DNA of 64,000 nucleotides from UMGS1519 sp050951095 (GTDB lineage Bacteria; Actinomycetota; Coriobacteriia; Coriobacteriales; Eggerthellaceae), in NCBI GenBank assembly GCA_050951095.1, contig JBMNIQ010000007.1, positions 1 through 64,000 of the forward strand. The letters are read 5' to 3'. The notes under the pieces were generated by a model. That model was not told the DNA's origin. It did no database searches and saw only the letters and a program-made list of their open reading frames with translations. This document shows positions 8,848 through 16,550 of this stretch, one piece after another. The stretch's first letter is position 1, and the number at the start of each line of letters is the position of its first letter. The position numbers were made by a program, and so were the translations under genes.

Positions 8848-9609
8848 GTGAAACCCATAATCGGCATCGTCCCCCTTGTGGACGAGCAGCGCGATAGCCT
8901 TTGGATGATTCCCGGCTATGTGGAAGGGTTGCTGCAAGCGGGCACCGTACCCGTCACGCTTCCGCTGACGGAGGACTCCGCAATCATCGGCCAGCTGACG
9001 GAATCGTTCGACGGCTTCCTGCTGACGGGCGGACAGGATGTGGGCCCGGAACGGTACCGCGCCCAACAGCTTCCGGAATGCGGCGAGACATGCCATGCCC
9101 GCGACGCCATGGAACTGCGCCTCATCCGCGCCGCGCTGCGCCAGGACAAGCCGCTCCTGGGCATCTGTCGCGGCATCCAGATGCTGAACGTCTATTTCGG
9201 CGGCACGCTGTTCCAGGATCTGCCGTCGCAGCATCCGCACGGCATCGACCACCATATGACGCCCCCGTACGACCGGGCCGTCCATACGGTCAGCCTGGTG
9301 CCCGGCACGCCGCTGCAGGCGGCGCTGAAGAAGGACGAGCTGGGCGTGAACAGCTATCACCATCAGGCCATTCGCCGCCTTGCCCCGCGTCTGGAGGTCA
9401 TGGCCATCGCCGAAGACGGCATCATCGAGTCCGTCTATCTTCCGGATTACCGCTTCGTCTGGGGCGTGCAATGGCATCCGGAGCTGAATTTCCAGAAGGA
9501 CGCCAGCAGCCGGCGCATATTCGGCGCCTTCGCCAGCGCCTGCAAGGCAAGCCGCCGCAGCAGGGAGCGCAGCGCGTCCGGCAAGCATCGCGAGGCGCTT
9601 CCCGCGTAA
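8848..9609 (+). CDS. Class I glutamine-amidotransferase-like hydrolase (peptidase C26, PuuD-like)
   Basis: A 253-residue single-domain protein of the gamma-glutamyl-gamma-aminobutyrate hydrolase type. C107 in LGICRGIQ is the nucleophile and H210/E212 in QWHPE complete the triad; LLTGGQDVGPERY and NSYHHQAI are also typical. Such enzymes cleave gamma-glutamyl amides in the cytoplasm, for example in polyamine breakdown, but the substrate here is unknown. The GTG at 8848 is eleven bases after AGGAGG; the upstream GTG at 8836 overlaps that site. The C-terminus is a short basic tail (SRRSRERSASGKHR). No polyamine genes are nearby. Confidence 0.85.
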   Translation: MKPIIGIVPLVDEQRDSLWMIPGYVEGLLQAGTVPVTLPLTEDSAIIGQLTESFDGFLLTGGQDVGPERYRAQQLPECGETCHARDAMELRLIRAALRQDKPLLGICRGIQMLNVYFGGTLFQDLPSQHPHGIDHHMTPPYDRAVHTVSLVPGTPLQAALKKDELGVNSYHHQAIRRLAPRLEVMAIAEDGIIESVYLPDYRFVWGVQWHPELNFQKDASSRRIFGAFASACKASRRSRERSASGKHREALPA

Positions 9610-9675
9610 CGGGAACATCGCACGCGTACAATGGAGGGTGTTCGCAACAGCTGCCCGATGCGAAAGGAGCCCGCC

Positions 9676-10323
9676 ATGTCAGAAGCAACGGATCGCGTTA
9701 CCGTCTTCACGCAGAGCAGCATTCGCCTCAGCGGAGAGAAGATGCTCTATTTCGACCCCTTCCAGATGGACCATGAACCGCACGATGCGGATGCCGTCTT
9801 CATCACGCACGACCATTACGACCATTTCTCGCCCGAGGATTTCGCGAAGGTTATGCGCCCCGACACCGTCATGGTGCTGCCGACGCTGCTGGAGCCTGCC
9901 GCCCGGGAGGCGGGCGTGCCGGCCGAGCACATCATCTGCGTGGAACCTGCCCAACAGCTGAAGGTGCTGGGCATTCCCGTGGAGACCGTGGCCGCGTACA
10001 ACGTGGATAAGCCCTACCATCCGCGCAGCAAGCACTGGGTGGGCTACGTCGTGACCGTGAAGGGCGTGCGCTACTTCATCTCCGGCGATACGGACCGCAT
10101 TCCCGAGAACGAGGCCGTTGACTGCGACGTGGCGCTCATCCCCATCGGCGGCACGTTCACCATGGATGCCGCGGAGGCGGCGGGCCTGATCGACGCCATT
10201 CGCCCGCGCATCGCGGCCATTCCCACACATTACGGCACCATCGTGGGCGCACCCTCCGATGCGGCCGCATTCGCAAAGCACGTCGATCCCGCCATCCCCG
10301 TAGCGGTGAAGCTGTCGTTCTGA
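9676..10323 (+). CDS. UlaG-like metallo-beta-lactamase-fold hydrolase
   Basis: A 215-residue cytoplasmic protein with the metal site THDHYDHF (H45, H47, D49, H50), the SGDTDRIPE strand and a late PTHYG histidine. This matches the small UlaG/YtnP-like branch of the metallo-beta-lactamase superfamily, which is annotated generically as metal-dependent hydrolase. The start ATG has AAAGGAG six bases upstream; the longer frame from 9631 lacks one. It follows the preceding hydrolase by 66 bases and may share its transcript. The substrate cannot be told from sequence. Confidence 0.85.
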   Translation: MSEATDRVTVFTQSSIRLSGEKMLYFDPFQMDHEPHDADAVFITHDHYDHFSPEDFAKVMRPDTVMVLPTLLEPAAREAGVPAEHIICVEPAQQLKVLGIPVETVAAYNVDKPYHPRSKHWVGYVVTVKGVRYFISGDTDRIPENEAVDCDVALIPIGGTFTMDAAEAAGLIDAIRPRIAAIPTHYGTIVGAPSDAAAFAKHVDPAIPVAVKLSF

Positions 10324-10412
10324 GGCCGACACGCGCTTCGGGTGGAGCGCCGGACGGCAGGCGCAGGCGGCGTGCGGCAGTTGCCTAGCGCCCGGCACAC
10401 GCCCGCCGGCAC

Positions 10413-11426
10413 CTAGCGCCCGGCGCCGCCCGCCGCGCCCCCTTCGCGGTACGCGTCCACGATGCGCTGCAGGTAGTCCGTGTAGCCCTGCACGACGGAC
10501 TGCGGCTTCTCGACCCGCACCTTCGTACCGAATTGCGCCAGCCATCCGTAGAACACGTCGCTTACCTTCACGCGCGCATACACGCGCGCGTGCGATTCGT
10601 CCAGCGCATGCGATTCCACATCGCTGCCGAAGCGGTCCACGATGGAGCTCATGACGTCCCCGTCCACGATGAGCGAGATCGTCTTAGGCTCGCCGTTGAA
10701 CATGCTGAACGCCTGCGCCGTGTACGCCTCCGGATCGAACAGGGCAATGCGCTCGTTGCGCGTGGCGGGCTCGTCGGACACCATGACCTCCGTCATGCGG
10801 TCCACGCGGTAGTTCGTGAAGTCGTCGTGCTTGTCGTTATACGCCACCAGGTAGTAATAGCCGTCGGAATAGATGAGCTCCACCGGCGATTCCAGATAGC
10901 GGTCGCCGCCGTGCTGGCGCTCCTTCTTCTTCTCCACGTCGTACTTGAAGTAATGGAACGACACCTTGTGATGCGCTTGGATGGCCTCTTGGACGATGTC
11001 CACGTTGTAGAACACGGATTCGTTCTGCATCTTGATGCGTCCCTCGACATGCATGCGCTTCGACAGCGCCTCGCGCTGGCGCTTCGACGCCAGCGTGCGG
11101 ATGGAGTCGATCAGCTCCCGGGATTTCTCTATATCAAGGAAGCGCGACGACTGCACGGCGTCCACAAGCAGCAGCAGCTCGGGCTGCGAGAACTCGCGAT
11201 TCGCCAGCGCATACTGCATGGGCGAGCGGTTGTAGCGCCGGATGTCCATGCCGAATTCGCGCAGGGCCTTGATGTCCCGATACAGCGCCTTGCGCTCTGC
11301 CGAGATGCCGTATTCCCGCAGATGCTCGATGATCTGGGGCATGGTGAGCCCCACCTTCCCGTCCGTCTCCTCCTGGAAGATCTTCGCAAGGTAGAGCAGC
11401 TTCAGCTTCTGGTTTTCGCGCGGCAT
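10413..11426 (-). CDS. WYL-domain transcriptional regulator
   Basis: A 337-residue regulator: an N-terminal winged helix (LKLLYLAKIF, GLTMPQIIEHL, SAERKALYRDIKAL) and a WYL domain (about 140-225: HHKVSFHYFKYD, SPVELIYSDGYYYLVAYN, NYRVDRM) followed by a WCX-like C-terminal part. WYL proteins bind nucleic-acid or nucleotide ligands and regulate genes, often in DNA damage or defence, but many are general regulators. An in-frame GTG at 11451-11453 could add nine residues; the ATG at 11426 was preferred because the conserved fold starts there. Its last 13 coding bases, including the stop, recur downstream at 10384-10396. Confidence 0.85.
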   Translation of the reverse strand: MPRENQKLKLLYLAKIFQEETDGKVGLTMPQIIEHLREYGISAERKALYRDIKALREFGMDIRRYNRSPMQYALANREFSQPELLLLVDAVQSSRFLDIEKSRELIDSIRTLASKRQREALSKRMHVEGRIKMQNESVFYNVDIVQEAIQAHHKVSFHYFKYDVEKKKERQHGGDRYLESPVELIYSDGYYYLVAYNDKHDDFTNYRVDRMTEVMVSDEPATRNERIALFDPEAYTAQAFSMFNGEPKTISLIVDGDVMSSIVDRFGSDVESHALDESHARVYARVKVSDVFYGWLAQFGTKVRVEKPQSVVQGYTDYLQRIVDAYREGGAAGGAGR

Positions 11427-11543
11427 GGCGCATCCCATCCCCTTCGTGGCCACGATTCCGTCTCACATAGCATTTCAGTGTAGCAGAGCAGCACGCTGCG
11501 CCCGCCAGGCTGTACCGATTAAGAGACAGCCTGCCGTGCGCCC

Positions 11544-11771
11544 TCAGCAATCCGCAGGTTCGCCGTACACCTGCTCGAAATCGCGCAGGTACGTTCCGTG
11601 CATCCCCAGGCGCCGCATGTCGTCCATGCCCTCTATGCCGAAGCTGCGCAGGAAGCGGCGGATCTCGGAGGCACGGCATTCCGCCGGCCCCAGCAGGCCC
11701 TCCGCATACAGCTCTCCCACGGCCGTCACCGCACCCATCTTGAAGTAATCGCGGCTTGTCGGTCCATTCAT
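11544..11771 (-). CDS. Small protein of unknown function
   Basis: A 75-residue protein started at the ATG at 11771, which has a strong GAAAGGAG upstream; a longer frame to 11849 would run into the upstream hairpin. It is predicted soluble and mainly helical (GPAECRASEIRRFLRSFGIEGMDDMRRLG), with no known motif recognised. It lies between the WYL regulator and a zinc-ribbon protein, all on the minus strand. A weak stem-loop (11506-11513 with 11526-11533) follows its stop and may end its transcript. Confidence 0.6.
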   Translation of the reverse strand: MNGPTSRDYFKMGAVTAVGELYAEGLLGPAECRASEIRRFLRSFGIEGMDDMRRLGMHGTYLRDFEQVYGEPADC

Positions 11772-11823
11772 GGCGCACTCCTTTCGTTTTCGCTCACCTG
11801 CCCATGAAACCATGCAAACGGAA

Positions 11824-11855
11824 GCGGCCGTGTCCCGCAGAAAGGACACGGCCGC
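11824..11855 (-). terminator. Stem-loop after the zinc-ribbon gene
   Basis: A perfect 12-base stem (11824-11835 with 11844-11855, GCGGCCGTGTCC and complement) with an eight-base loop lies 67 bases after the zinc-ribbon gene stop. The following minus-strand sequence is only modestly T-rich. Confidence 0.55.
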
Positions 11856-11922
11856 ATGCGAACGGATGTTTGTACGCAGAAAGAAGGCCCGCGAAGGACG
11901 CAGGCCTATGGCGAAACGGGCG

Positions 11923-12852
11923 CTACTTCACCTTCACCTTGTACGTGCCGCTGTACACGCCGGGGCAGGAGACACCATCGATGGCGCGCACCGGGCGAAT
12001 CTTCACGTAGTACGTCTTACCGGACTTCAGGCCCTTCACCGTGGCCTTCGTGCCCTTGATGGTGGCCGTCTTGCCGCTTGCCAGGCCGGACTGGCTGGTG
12101 GAGTAGACCAGCTCGTAGCTCACGGCATCCTTCAGCGTCGCGGCCGTAGCCGTGAACGAGCGCTTGCCGGCCGACAGCTTCACCTTCGTCGATGCCAGCC
12201 AGGCGCACCGGGAGTCGGAGTACTTCGCGCGGATCCACTTGCCGTCCTGGACGGTGTACGCCGCAATGCGGAACTCGTATGCCGTGCCGCTCTTCAGGCC
12301 GGTGACCGTCGTGGACGTGTCTCCGCCGGTCCACTGGTAGCTCCAATCCTTCGCGCCGCTCGCGCGATACGACACGCGGTAGTTCAGCGCGCCGGATTCC
12401 TTCGAGAACGAGACCTTGACGCTCTTGCTGCTCAAGGACGGGCTGAGCGTGATGTCCTTGGCGCTGATGACGTCCATGGACGAAGACTCCTTCGCCGCCT
12501 GCGCCGCCTCGTCCGTGGGCGTGTTCGCGTCCTTGCTGCCGGCGCCGGCATCTGCCGGGTCGGACGTGGACGAAGAGGAGTTCACGTGCAGCGTGACGTT
12601 GTTCGAGGGCGGATTCAGCTGGTTCTGTATGGCGGGAAGGCCGTACAGCACGAACGCCACCGCCGCAACGACGACGATGACCAGGACGATGATGGTTTTC
12701 GCGATTCGCTTGTGGAACGGGTTCTTCTCGGGCATATCGAGCGTCTTGCCCTTCGATTGCTCCGGCTTCCGCTCCTCCGTCAGGCGCTCTCCGCACTTCG
12801 GGCATACCGGGGTGCCATCTTGCAATTCCGTACCGCAATGGGTGCATTTCAT
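11923..12852 (-). CDS. Zinc-ribbon membrane protein with tandem fibronectin type III domains
   Basis: A 309-residue single-pass protein. The N-terminus is a zinc ribbon (C3, C6, C17, C20: CTHCGTELQ...CPKCG). A charged linker and one membrane helix (about 54-74, TIIVLVIVVVAAVAFVLYG) follow, then a Ser/Thr/Asp-rich spacer. Two FnIII-like repeats (about 125-218 and 219-309) share the motif TGLKSGTAYEFRI / KGLKSGKTYYVKI. The zinc ribbon should be cytoplasmic and the FnIII part outside. The ATG at 12852 has AAGGAGGGG upstream. This layout is common in uncharacterised Coriobacteriia surface proteins; a binding or scaffold role is only inferred. Confidence 0.8.
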   Translation of the reverse strand: MKCTHCGTELQDGTPVCPKCGERLTEERKPEQSKGKTLDMPEKNPFHKRIAKTIIVLVIVVVAAVAFVLYGLPAIQNQLNPPSNNVTLHVNSSSSTSDPADAGAGSKDANTPTDEAAQAAKESSSMDVISAKDITLSPSLSSKSVKVSFSKESGALNYRVSYRASGAKDWSYQWTGGDTSTTVTGLKSGTAYEFRIAAYTVQDGKWIRAKYSDSRCAWLASTKVKLSAGKRSFTATAATLKDAVSYELVYSTSQSGLASGKTATIKGTKATVKGLKSGKTYYVKIRPVRAIDGVSCPGVYSGTYKVKVK

Positions 12853-13090
12853 ATTGCTGCTCCCCTCCTTAGTTTCCAAGGCGCCATCGAGCGGCGCCCT
12901 CTTTCGTAGAGCAGGTTACCTACCTTACTGCAATCCGCCGGAAGCGGCCGTCTCGGCGCAGAAACAGCACGAGAAAGTTTCGTTCCCGTTCATTCTGTTT
13001 ACGACGGAGCGGACGGGGCGTAAATATCGGCGTTCTGCTTCCGGCGGGGCATGCCGCCCGGCGCGCCGCATGACGGGCCGGGCGCTGTTC

Positions 13091-16000
13091 CTATTCGCTG
13101 CGCAGCGCCTCCACCGGGTCCTTGCGCGCCGCGCTGACGGACGGTATCAGGCCCGCGATGAACGTCAGCAGCACGCTGATGCCGATCAGGATGAGCGCCG
13201 ATGTCCACGGCAAGCTCATGATGTCGGGCACCTTGTACACGTTCAGCACGATGGAGTTCACCGGTATGGAGACAATCAGCACCACGGCGATGGCGATCAC
13301 GCCCGCTATCAGGCCCTCGATGACGGTCTCGGCGTTGAAGATGTTCGACACGTTGCCCTTCGAGGCGCCCATGGCGCGCAGGATGCCGATCTCCTTGCGG
13401 CGCTCCAGCACGGAGATGTACGTGATGATGCCGATCATGATGGAGCTGACCACAAGCGAGATGCTGACGAACGCGATGAGCACCAGGCTGACCATGTTCA
13501 CGATGTCCGTGACGGACGACATCAGCGTGCCCATGACGTCGGAGTACGAGATGACGGCATCCTTGTTGTCGTTCGCGGTCTGCATGTTGTTGTAGTCATC
13601 GATGGCGTCCAGCACCAGCTCCTTGTTGCCGAAGTCCTTCGGATAGATGCTGATGGACTCCGGATCGTCCGCCTTCGCGTAGCCCAGCTTCGTGAGATTG
13701 TTCGCATACGTGGTCTGGCTGCCGTTCATCATGCTCGTCAGCATCTGCGAGAGATCGTCCTGGTCCATATTGATATGGATGGACTTCTGCAGCGCCGTTG
13801 CCAGGCTGCTGGACAGGTTGCCCATCTGGTTTTCGATGGACGACTGCATAGCCTGGCTCATGGCATCCGCCATCTGGCTGGCCATCTGCGTCGCCGCATC
13901 CTGGAAGGTCTTGCTCATCTTCTTCTGCAGGTACGGTTCCAGCGTATTCGTCAGGTAATCCTGCATGATGGGCTGCAGCTGCTCCGTGGCGGCCGTCCCC
14001 ACGGTCTGGTACACGTTCTGCAAGTCCGCCTGCACGTCGGGCTGCTGCAGGTACTTCTGGAAGTCCTTCGAATAATCCGTGTCCGCCGTGATCTCCTCGC
14101 CCTGATGCTGGTTCACGTAGTACGCCATGAACCCGTTCATGATGCGCGTGGATGCCGCCGTCAGCTTCGCCTGCTGCTTTGCCGTCAGCTTCAGATCGCC
14201 GGTGTCTATGGAGGGCATCGGCATGTCCTTCATCTCCTTGGCTATCTTGTTCACATCGATGGCCGAGGAGAGCGACGAGGTGTCCAGCCCTTTCAGGCTG
14301 CTTGCATCCATCCCGCTGCCCGAGCTGCCGGAAGCCGACGATCCCATGCTGCTGGAAAGCGCGCTGGAAAGGGCGTCCTGGTCAACGGTGAACAGCGATT
14401 TCATGTCGAAGCCGGAGTTCTTCTTCAGCGATTTGAAGCTCTTGCCCGTGAAGACGTCCGTCTTCGGATGCGCCAGCTGCTGCTTCACGATGGCGGAATC
14501 CGCCGCATCGCTCATGAGGTGCTCCGTCAGATCGTGGCGGTAGGCGATGCCCTCCTGCAGCGACGTGGTGGTGGCCGTATCGCGCGCCTTCACGACACCG
14601 ACGACCTTCATGGTCATGCCGTTCTTCACCACGTTCTTCATGTAGCTCTTCTTGTCGGACATGTCCGTCCACGTGTTCTGCGACTCGTTGTGGCGGTACG
14701 TATCGGATGCATCGACGACCTTGAACGACAGGTTCAGCGCATCGTCGTACGTGAAGTTCGTCTTCGTGTCCGGGACGTTCACCTTCTGCCCGTTCATGGC
14801 CTTCTTGTACATCTTCGAGAAGTCGTCGGGATCGAGCACGCCGATGTTGTACAGCGTGTAGTCGCTGATCTCGCCCTTGGAATTCAGCACCAGCACGCAT
14901 TCGTCGTACTTCTCCGGCCACTTACCCTTCACTACCTCGAACTGCGAATCCAGCACGCTGGGGTTATCGATCATCTCCTCGAACGAGCTCATGGACGCAA
15001 GCGACGCCATGGACCCCAGCGAATCCAGGTTCCGGTATTCGTCCAGCGACGACGGATTCAGCTTCTTCGGGTTCTTCGCATCGTCCGTGTAGATGATCGG
15101 CGTCACGCCGTAGTCGTACGTTATGGCGTTCGTGTAATCGTTGACGTACGACCCATTGCCCTCCAGCCATTTCTTGAACGACTTCAGGTCGTTGTTCTTG
15201 ATGTCCGCGAACATGTCCTGGACCACCGTGCGCTCGCGAATGCCCTGGTCGGAGGTTTCGTCCGCTGCCGCCGTGCCGTTCGTGCCGGCGCTGCTTTCCT
15301 GCGACCCCGTGTTCTGCGAAGCGTCGCTCTGGGCCGTTCCCAGCATGGCGCTGAGGTCGAAGCTGGATTTCGTGATAGTCAGCGGATACGAGGACAGCGT
15401 CTCCTCCTCCACCTGCTTGATGTAGTTGTTCACGCCGTTCGACAGCGCCAGGATGGTGGCGATGCCGATGATGCCGATGCTGCCCGCGAACGCCGTCAGG
15501 AACGTGCGGCCCTTCTTCGTCATCAGGTTGCTGAACGACAGCGAAAGCGCCGTGAAGAACGACATGGACGAATGCTTCTTGCGCCCCTTGTTCGCCGTGC
15601 GCTTCGCGGATGCGGTCGATAAGGAGCCCGAACCCGCCGATTCGCCGGCGTCCGCTGCATCCGCCGGGTGCGCCGCCTCCAGCAGCGCCGCGCGCTCGTC
15701 GGCATCAACCGGGTCGGAATCGTCCGTGATGCGGCCGTCCGCCAGCTTCACGATGCGGCTGGAATACCGGTACGCCAGGTCGGGGTTGTGCGTGACCATG
15801 ACCACCAGGCGGTCCTGCGCAATCTCGGACAGCAGGTCCATGACCTGGATGCCCGTCTCCGTGTCCAGGGCGCCCGTGGGCTCATCGGCCAGCACGATGT
15901 CCGGCTCGTTTACCAGCGCACGGGCAATGGCCACGCGCTGCGCCTGGCCGCCGGACAGCTGGCTGGGCTTCTTGTCCACGTGATCGCCCAGGCCCACGCG

Positions 16001-16381
16001 CTCCAGCGCCTTGCGCGCACGGGCGCGGCGTTCTTCGCGCGACACGCCCGCCAGCGTCAGCGCCAGCTCGACATTCGACAGCACCGTCTGGTGCGGGATG
16101 AGGTTGTAGCTTTGGAAGATGAAGCCGATATGGTGGTTGCGGTACGTGTCCCAATCCGCGCTCTTGTAGTCCTTCGTGGACACGCCGTTGATGATGATGT
16201 CGCCGGAATCGGGATGGTCCAGGCCTCCCAGCACGTTCAGCAGCGTCGTCTTGCCGGAGCCCGACGGGCCCAGCACGGACACGAACTCGTTCTCTCGGAA
16301 CGTGATGGACACGCCGTCCAGCGCCCGCTGCGTGAACGAGCCGGTGGTATATGACTTTCGCAGGTCCCGAACCTCGATCAT
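13091..16381 (-). CDS. ABC transporter: ATPase fused to FtsX/MacB-type permease
   Basis: A 1096-residue fusion. Residues 1-230 are an ABC ATPase of the LolD/MacB class (Walker A GPSGSGKTT 38-46, LSGGQ 142-146, Walker B IVLADEPTG 162-170, then MVTHNP). A linker rich in Ala, Asp and Ser leads to a first membrane helix near 290-315. A very large extracellular part of about 600 residues follows, then three C-terminal helices with the FtsX signature (ISVLERRKEIGILRAMGAS, DPVEALRSE). Such transporters move peptides or lipoproteins, or transmit mechanical force, rather than import nutrients. It is monocistronic, with AAGGAG before the ATG. No partner membrane-fusion protein is adjacent. Confidence 0.9.
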   Translation of the reverse strand: MIEVRDLRKSYTTGSFTQRALDGVSITFRENEFVSVLGPSGSGKTTLLNVLGGLDHPDSGDIIINGVSTKDYKSADWDTYRNHHIGFIFQSYNLIPHQTVLSNVELALTLAGVSREERRARARKALERVGLGDHVDKKPSQLSGGQAQRVAIARALVNEPDIVLADEPTGALDTETGIQVMDLLSEIAQDRLVVMVTHNPDLAYRYSSRIVKLADGRITDDSDPVDADERAALLEAAHPADAADAGESAGSGSLSTASAKRTANKGRKKHSSMSFFTALSLSFSNLMTKKGRTFLTAFAGSIGIIGIATILALSNGVNNYIKQVEEETLSSYPLTITKSSFDLSAMLGTAQSDASQNTGSQESSAGTNGTAAADETSDQGIRERTVVQDMFADIKNNDLKSFKKWLEGNGSYVNDYTNAITYDYGVTPIIYTDDAKNPKKLNPSSLDEYRNLDSLGSMASLASMSSFEEMIDNPSVLDSQFEVVKGKWPEKYDECVLVLNSKGEISDYTLYNIGVLDPDDFSKMYKKAMNGQKVNVPDTKTNFTYDDALNLSFKVVDASDTYRHNESQNTWTDMSDKKSYMKNVVKNGMTMKVVGVVKARDTATTTSLQEGIAYRHDLTEHLMSDAADSAIVKQQLAHPKTDVFTGKSFKSLKKNSGFDMKSLFTVDQDALSSALSSSMGSSASGSSGSGMDASSLKGLDTSSLSSAIDVNKIAKEMKDMPMPSIDTGDLKLTAKQQAKLTAASTRIMNGFMAYYVNQHQGEEITADTDYSKDFQKYLQQPDVQADLQNVYQTVGTAATEQLQPIMQDYLTNTLEPYLQKKMSKTFQDAATQMASQMADAMSQAMQSSIENQMGNLSSSLATALQKSIHINMDQDDLSQMLTSMMNGSQTTYANNLTKLGYAKADDPESISIYPKDFGNKELVLDAIDDYNNMQTANDNKDAVISYSDVMGTLMSSVTDIVNMVSLVLIAFVSISLVVSSIMIGIITYISVLERRKEIGILRAMGASKGNVSNIFNAETVIEGLIAGVIAIAVVLIVSIPVNSIVLNVYKVPDIMSLPWTSALILIGISVLLTFIAGLIPSVSAARKDPVEALRSE

Positions 16382-16481
16382 TCAGGCTCCTTCTCGCTTG
16401 GCGGCACGGCCGCAGCGCCCCAGCCCGGCATGCCCCTCCCTGAAATGCATGTTTGAATTCGACATTACCACATGCCTGGCG

Positions 16482-16519
16482 AAAAACAGGCAGGGCCGCC
16501 TGCGAAAGCAGACGGCCCC
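16482..16519 (-). terminator. Rho-independent terminator of pheST
   Basis: A GC-rich hairpin (GGGCCG 16493-16498 with CGGCCC 16513-16518, inner CTGC/GCAG, GAAA loop) is followed on the minus strand by a T run (complement of AAAAA at 16482-16486). It lies about 30 bases after the pheT stop. Confidence 0.85.
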
Positions 16520-16550
16520 GTGCGCAATCAGGTATTTCGTTGCCCAGCCG

